DNA of 64,000 nucleotides, taken from NCBI GenBank assembly GCA_045611685.1, contig JAZKXO010000097.1:1-64000 (forward strand), given 5' to 3'. Positions within the stretch are counted from its first letter, which is position 1, and each line of letters begins with the position of its first letter. A model generated the notes under the pieces. That model was not told the origin of the DNA. It did no database searches and saw nothing but the letters and a program-made list of their open reading frames with translations. Position numbers and translations under genes: made by a program. Of the stretch, positions 49,739 through 58,251 are shown piece by piece. This DNA is from SIG701 sp045611685. GTDB lineage: Bacteria; Bacillota; Clostridia; Oscillospirales; CAG-272.

Positions 49739-50971
49739 TTACTTATTTGCCGAGGCGATGACTGCCTCTACCGCCCGATGAAGTTGATTGTCTTCCTCGT
49801 CGGTGATTTTATAAATGTTTTTGGATGCGAGTGCTTCGTCCAGTTCCACTACGATGTGCGGCTCAACGCCGATGCCGTCGTAATTGTCGGAGAACGGCGG
49901 GCAGTAATAGCTGTACGTAACGGACAGGCCGCTTCCGTCAGACAGCTGACGGATCGTCTGCATACATCCTTTACCGTAGGTTTTGGTTCCTACGATCGTT
50001 GCTTTCCCGTAGTCCTTGAGCGCGGAGCAAAACAGTTCGCCGGCGCTCGCCGTCGATCCGTTGACGATCACCGCCATCGGCATGTTGAGTTCTTTCGCAT
50101 CGGACGTATAGATCGTTTCTTCCGTGCCGGATTTGTCTATCGTACGGATTACCGGCCCTTCGGGCACAAGGTAATCAAGCACTTCACAGATAGAGGTAAG
50201 CTCTCCGCCGGGATTATACCGGACGTCGAGAACGAGTTTATCACAGCCCGCAGAGCGAAGCGACTCAACCGCCCCGAAGAACTGCTCGGGCGTTTTCATA
50301 TCAAAGCTTGTGATCTTGATAACACCGACCGTCGGATCAAGTGCATAGACACGGCTTAGCACCGTCTGCTCCGTTACGTATCCGCGTTCGATGGAAAACT
50401 CCACCGTTTCGGAATAGTTTTTCCCGCGGGCAACGGTGAACTCCGCCATCGTGCCGGCTTTGCCCTGCAGCTTCGAGAGCGCCCCGTAATAGCCAAGTTC
50501 TGCGACGGATTCGGCGCTGTCGCCGATACCTACGTAGATGACCATATCTCCCGGTTCCACCCCTGCCAAAAGCGCAGGGGAATCGGGCATTACGTTAATG
50601 ATTTCAATGGCGTTGTACTCTGCGTTGTAGATGACGTGGATACCTACGCCCTGCATGTCCCCCTGAAGGCTTTCCTTATATGACTGGAATTCCTCAGCGG
50701 GGTAATAGGCCGCATATTTATCACCGGAGCCGTAGACGTATCCTTGGAGGATGCCGTCCATAAGCGTCGCCTCGTCGATTTCCTCCACGTACAGGGAGCG
50801 GAATAAGGCGTCCACCTCAAGGAGCTTTTGGTAGGCCCCCATATCCTCGTAGGCCTCATAGATCCCTTGTTTATACACGCCGGACCAATACAGGCCGGTC
50901 AGCTGAAAGGTAACTACGGCTACAAGGAGCATCAGAATCACCGCAAGGCCGACCGATATCTTCTTTTTCAT
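49739..50971 (-). CDS. S41-family C-terminal processing peptidase (CtpA-like)
   Basis: About 410 residues: an N-terminal membrane anchor (about 5-25), a PDZ domain (about 95-180) and an S41 protease core with the catalytic serine in NGSTASAGELF (about 320) and lysine in TKTYGKGCMQ (about 345). Such proteases trim or activate cell-wall hydrolases; in Bacillus subtilis CtpB acts in sporulation signalling. The ATG at 50971 is weakly supported by GAGAATAAG; a longer frame opens at 51007. It follows an FtsEX-linked M23 peptidase, suggesting it regulates it or a related hydrolase. Confidence 0.85.
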   Translation of the reverse strand: MKKKISVGLAVILMLLVAVVTFQLTGLYWSGVYKQGIYEAYEDMGAYQKLLEVDALFRSLYVEEIDEATLMDGILQGYVYGSGDKYAAYYPAEEFQSYKESLQGDMQGVGIHVIYNAEYNAIEIINVMPDSPALLAGVEPGDMVIYVGIGDSAESVAELGYYGALSKLQGKAGTMAEFTVARGKNYSETVEFSIERGYVTEQTVLSRVYALDPTVGVIKITSFDMKTPEQFFGAVESLRSAGCDKLVLDVRYNPGGELTSICEVLDYLVPEGPVIRTIDKSGTEETIYTSDAKELNMPMAVIVNGSTASAGELFCSALKDYGKATIVGTKTYGKGCMQTIRQLSDGSGLSVTYSYYCPPFSDNYDGIGVEPHIVVELDEALASKNIYKITDEEDNQLHRAVEAVIASANK

Positions 50972-51043
50972 CTTATTCTCATTTCTGCCGATTCTGTAAA
51001 GCGGCATTATATAACATATGCAAAAAGCGGTATTTTTATGAAT

Positions 51044-52285
51044 TTACGACTTAGAATAACGGGATGCGCCCACCGAAATCGGCGGCTTCGGAATATAGTT
51101 AAAAGGATCGTCGTACTTACCGTCTTTGCGGAATTCGAAGTGGAGATGATAGCCGGTCGAGCTGCCGGTAGTACCCACCTTCGCGATGACGTCACCCTTC
51201 TGGACCTTGTCACCCTTGGCAACAAGCAATTTCGACGCATGCGCGTACACGGTCGAAATACCGCCGCCGTGGTCGATAACTACGTAGTTGCCGTAACTGC
51301 TGTGATACGTGGAAATGACAACCGTACCGGACTTCGATGCACGGATATCCGTACCGAGCCAACACGCGATATCCCAGCCGCGGTGGAAATCCCACGCGCC
51401 CCAAAGCATACGCCAACCGTACACAGAGGAGCAGTACTGATCCGCGGTAAGCGGGATCGGCCAGAGCCAGTCGCCGCCTTCAAGCGAGCCCTGATTCTTT
51501 CTTTGGAGCTCGAGGAGGTACTCCTCCAGTTCCTTATCGAGCTTATCCTCCTCCGCTTTGTTCGCGTAATAAAGTTTCAATGCAGCGCTTTCGTCTTTTT
51601 CCAGTTCAGCAATACGGGCAATTGCCGCATCTGCCTCTTTCGTGTAAGCTATACGATCCAGTTCAAGCTGTTCGAGCGTTGCCGTCTGCACAGCAAGTTT
51701 CTGTATCAGTTCACTGTTCTTTTCCTCGAGCTGTTTACGCTTCGTGTCAAGCGTCTTCATAACGGTTTTCTTAAACTCCATAAGAGCGCTGATCTGCTCA
51801 AGGCGCGACAGAAAATCACCGAGACTGTCCGCACCCAGGATGAGCCCGAGATACGACGCTTCGCCGTCTTCGTAGGAGATCACCATTTCCGTAAGGAACT
51901 GCTCCATCGCGCGGTCGTACTCCGCTTTCGTGTTTTGGATCTCCGCTTCAGTCGTCTCGATCTGAGCACGGAGTTCGGCAGAAAGGAGTTCTGCCGCTTC
52001 CATCTTTCTCTCCGTTGTATTGAGATAACTGTCGATGGTGGCCTTCTCGGTCTGCCAGGATGCCTGCTGCGAGCGGAGAGTGGACAAATTCCTCTCTATT
52101 TCCTTTTGCTTGGCTGCCAGCGCCTCAAGCTGTTCTTCGTACTTCTTTACAGTTGCATCGGTAAGGCCGGAAGATGCAGCGGACACGTCCGTGCTGCCTG
52201 AGAAAAGCGATACCGGAAAACAAAGGACGACTGCCAGAACGAATGCCGCGATCCGTTTGCCGAAACGAATGTTTCTGTGCTTCAT
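51044..52285 (-). CDS. Secreted coiled-coil M23 peptidase (FtsEX-linked, PcsB/EnvC-like)
   Basis: A 413-residue exported protein: signal peptide (about 1-33), long coiled coil (about 38-255), and a C-terminal LytM/M23 metallopeptidase with HRGWDIA (His and Asp ligands, about 308-314) and HLHFEF (about 388-393). It lies 12 bases after ftsX, so the three form the divisome wall-splitting module in which FtsEX ATP hydrolysis opens the coiled-coil protein. An intact HxxxD/HxH site means it may cleave peptidoglycan itself, unlike E. coli EnvC, which only activates amidases. Confidence 0.88.
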   Translation of the reverse strand: MKHRNIRFGKRIAAFVLAVVLCFPVSLFSGSTDVSAASSGLTDATVKKYEEQLEALAAKQKEIERNLSTLRSQQASWQTEKATIDSYLNTTERKMEAAELLSAELRAQIETTEAEIQNTKAEYDRAMEQFLTEMVISYEDGEASYLGLILGADSLGDFLSRLEQISALMEFKKTVMKTLDTKRKQLEEKNSELIQKLAVQTATLEQLELDRIAYTKEADAAIARIAELEKDESAALKLYYANKAEEDKLDKELEEYLLELQRKNQGSLEGGDWLWPIPLTADQYCSSVYGWRMLWGAWDFHRGWDIACWLGTDIRASKSGTVVISTYHSSYGNYVVIDHGGGISTVYAHASKLLVAKGDKVQKGDVIAKVGTTGSSTGYHLHFEFRKDGKYDDPFNYIPKPPISVGASRYSKS

Positions 52286-52297
52286 AGAGAGTCCTCC

Positions 52298-53191
52298 TTA
52301 CGCTTTCAAATATTTACCAAGAGAAATGCTCGAGCCGATGATGCCCGAAAGAACGCCGATCGCGAGGAACGCCCAAAGCATGGGCATCTGGATCGCGGCG
52401 GGCGGAATGATGGAGATCATCTGCAAATCACTGAGAACCATGCCTTCTATGTAGTGATAGAAATACATCTCCACGAAATAGGCAGCGGCACTCGATACGA
52501 GTCCGATGATGATGCCTTCAAAAAGGAACGGCAGAGTGATAAACCAAGAGGTGGCGCCCACGTAGCGCATGATGCTGATCTCACTGCGTCTCGAGAATAC
52601 GGACAGCTTGATCGTATTGATGATTACGAAAAGGCTGACCACGAAGAGAATAATGAGGAACCACGTAAAGATAAGCAGAACGCCGCTCTTGAAATTCGAC
52701 ATCGTTACCGCCAGGTCGAGACGGTTGTTCACCTTGCGGACGCCGTCGATCTGTCCGAGAAGATACGCAAGCGTTACGACGCGGTCGTTATCCTCGTACA
52801 CGATCGTAAAAGAGTCTGTCAGCGGGTTGTTCGTCTCGTCGATATCCTCGTACAGATGCGCATATTCCTCCGACTGCTGCTTCATGCTCTCGAGTGCCTC
52901 AGCTTTCGTCGTCCTCTTGACGGATGCGACGTTGTCAAGTGCGCGGATCTCCGCTTCGATACGCTGAATATCCTCCTCGCCGGCTTCGCGGTCCACGAAG
53001 ACGACGATTTCGTTCATAAGGCCGAACTCTTCAAGGTTCATATCAATGTTATAAACAAGCAGAGCAAATCCGCCGAGCACGACAAGGCAGCTCATAAGAA
53101 CAGCGATGGAGGCAAAGGACATAACGCCGTTGCGGAAGATGCCTTGGAAGCCCTGTCCGATGAAATAAAACAGATTGTATCTTCTTTTCAT
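52298..53191 (-). CDS. ftsX: Cell division protein FtsX
   Basis: A 297-residue membrane protein with four helices: one near residues 20-42 and three near 165-190, 210-235 and 265-290. A large extracellular loop (about 45-160) is where FtsX contacts its wall-hydrolase partner. FtsEX is a mechanochemical pair without transport activity. Its ATG overlaps the ftsE stop (ATGA at 53188-53191), so the two are translationally coupled. Confidence 0.93.
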   Translation of the reverse strand: MKRRYNLFYFIGQGFQGIFRNGVMSFASIAVLMSCLVVLGGFALLVYNIDMNLEEFGLMNEIVVFVDREAGEEDIQRIEAEIRALDNVASVKRTTKAEALESMKQQSEEYAHLYEDIDETNNPLTDSFTIVYEDNDRVVTLAYLLGQIDGVRKVNNRLDLAVTMSNFKSGVLLIFTWFLIILFVVSLFVIINTIKLSVFSRRSEISIMRYVGATSWFITLPFLFEGIIIGLVSSAAAYFVEMYFYHYIEGMVLSDLQMISIIPPAAIQMPMLWAFLAIGVLSGIIGSSISLGKYLKA

Positions 53192-53865
53192 TCGAACATC
53201 CCTCCCACGTGGTCGTCGGCGACATGACCGTCCTGAATGGTGATCACACGCTGCTTATAGTAATCCACCAGATTTTTCTCATGGGTAACGACGATGACCG
53301 TCTTACCGAGTTTGTTGATTTTCACAAGCAGATTCATGATCTCGAGACTCATCTGCGGGTCGATATTGCCCGTAGGCTCGTCGGCGATGATGATCTTCGG
53401 GTTGTTGGCCAAAGCACGTGCCAAAGCCACACGCTGCTGCTCACCGCCCGAAAGCTGATTCGGGAAGCAGTTAAGCTTATCTGCGAGATTCACCGTATGG
53501 AGAATCGCGGGAACACGACGTTTGATCATCTTCGCAGGCGTTCCGACGGCACGCATGGCAAAAGCCACGTTTTCAAACACCGTCTTGTTCGGAAACAGGC
53601 GGAAATCCTGGAAAACGACACCAAGCTCGCGGCGGTAATACGGCACGCGGAAGGAAGACATTTTCGAAAGATTGTAATCCCCTACGATGATGGAGCCGGA
53701 CGTTGCCTTTTCCTCACGCAGAAGAAGCTTCATCATCGTGGTTTTACCCGCACCGGAATGGCCGACGATGAATACAAACTCCCCGTCTTCCACCTCCAGA
53801 TTAATGTTGTCCAAAGCAACGGTTCCGTTCGGGTATGCTTTTCGTACGTTCTTGAATGTAATCAT
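53188..53865 (-). CDS. ftsE: Cell division ATP-binding protein FtsE
   Basis: A 225-residue ABC ATPase: Walker A GHSGAGKTT (about 37-45), signature LSGGEQQRV (about 138-146), Walker B IIIADEPTGNID (about 159-170) and H-loop VTHEKNLV. First gene of an ftsE-ftsX-M23 peptidase-ctpA run, possibly extending to greA and lysS. Confidence 0.95.
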   Translation of the reverse strand: MITFKNVRKAYPNGTVALDNINLEVEDGEFVFIVGHSGAGKTTMMKLLLREEKATSGSIIVGDYNLSKMSSFRVPYYRRELGVVFQDFRLFPNKTVFENVAFAMRAVGTPAKMIKRRVPAILHTVNLADKLNCFPNQLSGGEQQRVALARALANNPKIIIADEPTGNIDPQMSLEIMNLLVKINKLGKTVIVVTHEKNLVDYYKQRVITIQDGHVADDHVGGMFE

Positions 53866-53973
53866 AATATCCTTCTGTCATATTTTAATCAGAAAACTGA
53901 CTCAAAAAACGGATTTTTTTCGTTTTCGGAGAGCCGATTTTCAAGGTGAAAAATTCCCAATAAAACATGGCAA

Positions 53974-54033
53974 GGGAATTGCGCCGAGGACAGTCCGCCT
54001 CACGGCGGCAGTTTTCATCCCGGCGCAGTTCCC
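53974..54033. terminator. Large hairpin after the CdaR-like regulator
   Basis: A 13-base arm GGGAATTGCGCCG pairs with CGGCGCAGTTCCC with one mismatch, and contains an inner CCGCC/GGCGG hairpin. It lies in the gap between the regulator stop (54086) and ftsE start. The minus-strand tail is TTGCCATGTTTT, moderately T-rich. Probably a terminator. Confidence 0.6.
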
Positions 54034-54085
54034 TTTGGTTTCATACAATGTCGAATGCGTATGCTGTCAAAAACCGCACCGGTTA

Positions 54086-55171
54086 TCAGAATTTCGTCGG
54101 TTTCGTGGTGAGATAACGCTTCACCATGAGAGCCACCTTGAACGTGATGGCGTGGTCAAATTCTCTCAAATCGAGGCCGGTCAGCTTGCGGATCTTCTCG
54201 AGCCGATAGACCAGCGTATTGCGGTGTACAAACAGTTTTCTTGACGTCTCAGAGACGTTCAGGTTGTTTTCAAAGAAGCACTGAATAGTCATCAGCGTCT
54301 CACGGTCAAGGGATTCGAGCGAACCGTTTTTGAACACTTCCTGAAGAAACATCTCGCAAAGCGTCGTCGGCAACTGATAGATCAGTCGGCCGATGCCCAG
54401 ATTTTCATAACTAATGATATCCTTTTCGGTATCAAAGACCTTGCCGACCTCAAGGGCGACCTGCGCCTCCTTGTACGAGCGTGCGAGATCCTTAATATTG
54501 TCTACCGGCTTACCGATACCGATGGACACCTTCGTGAAGAATTCGGAATTGAGTGTGTCGGCGATGGATTTTGCCAGTTTCTCGATCTCCTTGACGGGAG
54601 AGTTGGCCTTGACCTCTTTTACAAGGACGATATCCTGCTCGCCTACGCTTATGACGTAGTCCTTATTCTTGTCGGGGAAGATGTTCTGCACCATATCGAA
54701 CGGGAGAACCTCTCCCTTCGTATGGAACTTGATAAGGAACACGACCCGTACTTCCTCGGTACTGAAGCGGAGTTCCTTACTCTTGATGTAAATATCGGAA
54801 GGCAGAATGTTGTCAAGAATAATATTCTTTATGAACGAACTCTTGTCATATTTTTCGTCGTAGAGGTTTTTGATGTTCGCAAACGTAACGGACAGAATCG
54901 TCGCAATTTTGTCCGCCAGTTTATCCTCACCCTCAACAAAGACGATGTACTCCCATTTTGCATCCATCGAAATGGGTCTGTACGTCACACCGCCGACGGT
55001 AACTGCCTCGGCCGTGTACGAAAGCTCATCACGGATACCCGTCTTCATTTCTCCGATTTTACCAAGTTCACTGCAAGCGATAATCACGCCGTTTTCATCT
55101 ATTACGCCCGTTACACGGTCGATCGTGTCGCGCATCTGATGAATGATTCCCTGAAAAAGACGGCTCGACAT
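54086..55171 (-). CDS. CdaR/PucR-type helix-turn-helix regulator
   Basis: A 361-residue transcription regulator. N-terminal ligand-sensing part (about 1-120; begins SSRLFQGIIHQMRDTIDRVTGV), a GGDEF-like or CdaR middle domain (about 150-260), and a C-terminal PucR-type HTH (about 300-350) with FFENNLNVSETSRKLFVHRNTL, the hallmark of the family. CdaR-type regulators respond to sugar acids or related signals. The regulated genes are not evident. Its own promoter is at 55245-55273, and a ribosome site AAGGGAGG precedes the start. Confidence 0.82.
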   Translation of the reverse strand: MSSRLFQGIIHQMRDTIDRVTGVIDENGVIIACSELGKIGEMKTGIRDELSYTAEAVTVGGVTYRPISMDAKWEYIVFVEGEDKLADKIATILSVTFANIKNLYDEKYDKSSFIKNIILDNILPSDIYIKSKELRFSTEEVRVVFLIKFHTKGEVLPFDMVQNIFPDKNKDYVISVGEQDIVLVKEVKANSPVKEIEKLAKSIADTLNSEFFTKVSIGIGKPVDNIKDLARSYKEAQVALEVGKVFDTEKDIISYENLGIGRLIYQLPTTLCEMFLQEVFKNGSLESLDRETLMTIQCFFENNLNVSETSRKLFVHRNTLVYRLEKIRKLTGLDLREFDHAITFKVALMVKRYLTTKPTKF

Positions 55172-55244
55172 AAGGTGCCTCCCTTCAACATTTAGACATA
55201 CAAATGAATATAAATGCTTCGCCTGGTTGTATATACTATACTAT

Positions 55245-55273
55245 ATTTTACATCATTTTTTGTTGTATTTCAA
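55245..55273 (-). promoter_or_regulatory. Promoter of the CdaR-like regulator
   Basis: On the minus strand TTGAAA (55268-55273), 17 bases, TAAAAT (55245-55250), about 75 bases upstream of the start codon. Confidence 0.6.
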
Positions 55274-55356
55274 TAGTTTTTTCGTGTTTTTCCAAGAATC
55301 ACGGCGTTTTTTCGAAAAATTCTTGCGATTTGACGAAAAAGCCCGGCATTTAAAGC

Positions 55357-55788
55357 TTATCGGTAAAAAACGTGCATGTAAAGGCAGTACACCACGAACA
55401 GAACCGTGGAGACGACGGATGCGATGATAATCGTCATCGGAATGAGGCGCGTATACAGAAGGCACGAGAGAAGCCCGAACAGAGCAACGCAGATAATCAT
55501 AGCCGGCGTGATAACGTGCGCCGACGTGTTGATCTTCTTCGCGATAACGACGATCTGGTAGGCGACAGCAGCCAGAGTGAGCACGCCGAACACCACGGTC
55601 AAGGGAGTGAGCCAATGCTCATAGAACTGGAGCTCCCGTCTGCCGTCACGCTGCAAAGCGCTCAGGGCAAGGATGGCGATAATATCGAGAAGAACCATAA
55701 TCGCCATGCGCGCCGTTACGACGCTGCTGTTTTTGTCTTTGCCCGACAATGTTTCCACAGTTTTTCCAATCTTCTTTTTCTTTGCCAT
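55357..55788 (-). CDS. Small four-helix membrane protein, unknown function
   Basis: About 143 residues with a Lys-rich N-end (MAKKKKIGK) and four hydrophobic helices (about 26-45, 60-80, 93-110, 118-140). No recognised family or catalytic motif. Start could be ATG 55794 or 55788. The nearest good ribosome site (AAGGAG) is about 26 bases upstream and a UUCG-capped hairpin occupies the space between. A perfect promoter lies at 55953-55981, giving a leader of about 150 bases with a possible 22-codon uORF (55829-55897). Confidence 0.55.
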   Translation of the reverse strand: MAKKKKIGKTVETLSGKDKNSSVVTARMAIMVLLDIIAILALSALQRDGRRELQFYEHWLTPLTVVFGVLTLAAVAYQIVVIAKKINTSAHVITPAMIICVALFGLLSCLLYTRLIPMTIIIASVVSTVLFVVYCLYMHVFYR

Positions 55789-55800
55789 AATCATCTCAGC

Positions 55801-55820
55801 ACCGTTCGCCGAAGCGAACT
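55801..55820 (-). promoter_or_regulatory. UUCG-capped hairpin between ribosome site and start codon
   Basis: Minus-strand stem GTTCGC-TTCG-GCGAAC, a six-bp stem with a cUUCGg tetraloop, placed between AAGGAG (about 55822-55827) and the ATG at 55794. Folding would bring the ribosome site to a normal distance from the start codon. Confidence 0.55.
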
Positions 55821-55828
55821 GCTCCTTT

Positions 55829-55897
55829 TTATTTTATTGAGAATGCGGCGGCACACGGTAACGCGCCGTTCAAGAAAGCAATTACAGTTAACAGCAT
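55829..55897 (-). CDS. Candidate 22-codon leader uORF
   Basis: An ATG at 55897 opens a 22-residue hydrophobic peptide (begins MLLTVIAFLNGALP, ends AAAFSIK) with TAA at 55829-55831. The stop abuts the AAGGAG of the downstream gene, as in coupled leader peptides. Its own ribosome site (GGGA) is weak. It lies inside the leader from the promoter at 55953-55981. Speculative but well placed. Confidence 0.35.
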   Translation of the reverse strand: MLLTVIAFLNGALPCAAAFSIK

Positions 55898-55952
55898 ATG
55901 TAAGAGTCCCAGAATTCCGTTTTCGGACACAATACTGTTATGATACCATAGT

Positions 55953-55981
55953 ATTATACTATATCAGCGCTCATTTGTCAA
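55953..55981 (-). promoter_or_regulatory. Perfect-consensus promoter of the small membrane protein
   Basis: On the minus strand TTGACA (55976-55981), 17 bases, TATAAT (55953-55958). Implies a transcript starting near 55946. Confidence 0.8.
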
Positions 55982-56034
55982 TTTTTTTCGTAAAACTCGT
56001 CAATTCTTTTTTATGTAAAACGACAAAAAACAAA

Positions 56035-56067
56035 AAAAAGACGACAGACTCTTTCTGCCGTCTTTTT
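56035..56067 (-). terminator. Terminator of the hrcA-grpE-dnaK-dnaJ-prmA operon
   Basis: A stem AAAAAGACG / CGTCTTTTT with an inner CAGA/TCTG helix, followed by a long T-run on the minus strand, just after the prmA stop. Confidence 0.88.
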
Positions 56068-56070
56068 ATA

Positions 56071-57018
56071 TTACCGTTTGGTTACAACGCCCGCGTACCA
56101 GCCGTTCTCGCGCTTGCCATCCACAGTCTGAAGACCGTTTGCCGCAAGGACGGAGAGCACCTCGTCTGCGCGCTCCTCAATGATTCCGGAAACGATGAGG
56201 ACGCCTTCCTCTTTCATAAAGCGACCGATATCGGGCGCCATACGGATGATGACGTCCGCGACGATATTGGCAACGCACACGTCGTACCGCTGTTCGGGCA
56301 CGTCACGAAGAAGATCCGAGACCGCCGCCGTAACGTTTTTCGTTTGATTGAGAACGCAGTTTTCCTTCGCGATCCGTACCGCCACGGGATCAATATCGCA
56401 AGCGTAAGCAGACGAGGCACCCAACTTGGAGGCACAGATCGCCAGAATACCGCTGCCGCAGCCCACGTCCAGAACGGTGCATCCCTCTTTGACGTAGGAT
56501 TCAAGAAGCGAGGCGCAAAGGCGCGTCGTCTCGTGCGTGCCCGTTCCGAACGCCATACCGGGATCCATAAGCACCGTAAGTTCTCCGGGGGCCGGTTCGT
56601 ACGTTTCCCACACAGGAACGATCACGAGGCGATTGCCCGTCTTGATCGGTTTGTAGTATTTCTTCCAGGAATCCGCCCAATCCTCCTCCGAAACGCCGGA
56701 CGTCGTGATCTCGGCATCAATGCCGCACTCCGAAAGGCGTGCGCGGACGAAGAACTCGGCCTCAGCGGGCGATTTTTCATCGGGAACAAACACGGACACA
56801 GCCGCCGTTTCGCGATCCTTCCTCAGAAGTTCCTCGTCGATGAGGTCGCCGTATACGCCGTCGAGATCCTTCTCAACGTCCGAGAAATCCTCAATCATCA
56901 GTGCGTTATCAACCATACTCATGATGGCGGTAAGCATATCAAGATGCACGCGGTTTGCACTCACGCGGATGCAGACCCAGTTTTTATCCTCGTAATTTTG
57001 AATAGTTTCGTATTCCAT
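56071..57018 (-). CDS. prmA: Ribosomal protein L11 methyltransferase
   Basis: A 315-residue SAM-dependent enzyme that methylates lysines of L11 (gene at 32917-33342). The N-terminal L11-binding part spans about 1-100, followed by the Rossmann domain with DPGMAFGTGTHETT (about 147-160), motif I LDVGCGSGILAI (about 179-190) and VANIVADVI near 250, whose Asn-Ile pattern (NIVAD) is typical of PrmA. Last gene of the heat-shock operon, 14 bases after dnaJ, a common order in Bacillota. Confidence 0.93.
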   Translation of the reverse strand: MEYETIQNYEDKNWVCIRVSANRVHLDMLTAIMSMVDNALMIEDFSDVEKDLDGVYGDLIDEELLRKDRETAAVSVFVPDEKSPAEAEFFVRARLSECGIDAEITTSGVSEEDWADSWKKYYKPIKTGNRLVIVPVWETYEPAPGELTVLMDPGMAFGTGTHETTRLCASLLESYVKEGCTVLDVGCGSGILAICASKLGASSAYACDIDPVAVRIAKENCVLNQTKNVTAAVSDLLRDVPEQRYDVCVANIVADVIIRMAPDIGRFMKEEGVLIVSGIIEERADEVLSVLAANGLQTVDGKRENGWYAGVVTKR

Positions 57019-57032
57019 ATCCCAGCCTCCGC

Positions 57033-58163
57033 TTATTTGAAGAAACGTTTGAAGAATTTGTCGCGACCTTTGGTGTTCGCTTCGCCGCGGCTTTCCGCAA
57101 ATTTCCGAAGAAGGTCTTTCTGCTCGCCGTTCAAGTTCTTCGGCACTTCCACCGTAACCGTAATATGAAGCGAGCCGCGGTTCTTTGTGTTCACCACGGG
57201 AACGCCGCGCTGACGCAGCGTGAACGTCGTGCCGGTTTGCGTTCCCTCGGGGATTTCGTATTTCTCCGTTCCCTCGAGAGTAGGAATATCAATCTCGGCA
57301 CCGAGCGCCGCCTCCGTGAACGAGATCGGCACCTCGCAGTAGATGTCCGTGCCCTCGCGTTCAAACACGGCGTGCGGCCGTACGCTCACGTAAATGTACA
57401 AATCTCCCGCGGGACCGCCGTCTCTGCCTTCGCTTCCCTGTCCTCCGAGTACGATTCTCTGTCCGTCGTCAATACCGGCAGGGATCGTTACGTCCAGCTT
57501 CTTCGTAGCACGGATATATCCGTTTCCGCGGCAGTCGTCGCAGGGCTTCTCGATAATCTTGCCCGTTCCGCGGCAAGCGTCGCAGGACTTCTGCGTCTGC
57601 ATGATGCCGAGGGGTGTTCTCTGCTGTACGCGAACACGTCCCGAGCCGCCGCAGGCGGTACACGTTTTCGGAGACGTGCCCTTTGCCGCCCCCGTGCCGG
57701 AGCAGCTGCCGCATTTTTGAATTCGCTGATAGGACACTTCTTTCTTTGTGCCGAATACCGCCTCTTCAAATGTAAGCGTTACGCGCACATTAATGTCCTC
57801 GCCGCGCACCGGACCGCGGCGCGTGCCGCCGCCCATACCGCCGCCGAAGAAGCTGGAGAAGATATCGGATATATCGAAATCCATGCCGCCGAATCCACCG
57901 AAACCGCCAAACCCGCCGCCGGCACCGCCCGCCTCAAACGCGGCGTGGCCGAACTGATCGTATTTCGCCTTCTTTTCCGGATCGGATAAAACGGCGTACG
58001 CCTCGTTCACTTCCTTGAACTTCCGCTCCGCCTCCGCATCGCCGGGGTTAATATCGGGGTGATATTTTTTCGCAAGCGTACGGTATGCCTTTTTGATCGC
58101 CGCTTCATCCGCCGATCTGTCAACACCGAGCGCCTCGTAATAGTCTCGTTTCGTTTCTGCCAT
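57033..58163 (-). CDS. dnaJ: Chaperone DnaJ
   Basis: A 376-residue type I DnaJ. J-domain with the HPD motif (KYHPDINPGD, H35-P36-D37), Gly/Phe-rich linker (about 76-105), a zinc-finger region with four CxxCxGxG repeats (CGSCSGTG, CTACGGSG, CDACRGTG, CDDCRGNG; about 145-215) and a substrate-binding C-terminal half. It delivers clients to DnaK. It follows dnaK after an 88-base gap containing a large hairpin (58211-58242). Confidence 0.97.
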   Translation of the reverse strand: MAETKRDYYEALGVDRSADEAAIKKAYRTLAKKYHPDINPGDAEAERKFKEVNEAYAVLSDPEKKAKYDQFGHAAFEAGGAGGGFGGFGGFGGMDFDISDIFSSFFGGGMGGGTRRGPVRGEDINVRVTLTFEEAVFGTKKEVSYQRIQKCGSCSGTGAAKGTSPKTCTACGGSGRVRVQQRTPLGIMQTQKSCDACRGTGKIIEKPCDDCRGNGYIRATKKLDVTIPAGIDDGQRIVLGGQGSEGRDGGPAGDLYIYVSVRPHAVFEREGTDIYCEVPISFTEAALGAEIDIPTLEGTEKYEIPEGTQTGTTFTLRQRGVPVVNTKNRGSLHITVTVEVPKNLNGEQKDLLRKFAESRGEANTKGRDKFFKRFFK

Positions 58164-58210
58164 TGTCCCTCACCTTTCTCCGCCGGGCGGAGAGAATAAA
58201 AACGCCAAAC

Positions 58211-58242
58211 GGAGGTGTCGCGTTTTAAGGCGCGACACCTCC
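58211..58242 (-). terminator. Intercistronic hairpin between dnaK and dnaJ (partial terminator)
   Basis: A 12-bp perfect stem GGAGGTGTCGCG / CGCGACACCTCC with an 8-base loop. The minus-strand tail (GTTTGGCGTTTTTATT) is T-rich a few bases on, so it may reduce readthrough into dnaJ and set the dnaK:dnaJ ratio. Confidence 0.65.
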
Positions 58243-58251
58243 CGTTATTTA

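Noticed and set aside
55372..57168. A 598-codon plus-strand open frame across prmA and the membrane protein
   Set aside because: It spans two real minus-strand genes, their promoter and a terminator, and its translation is Arg/His-rich without domains.
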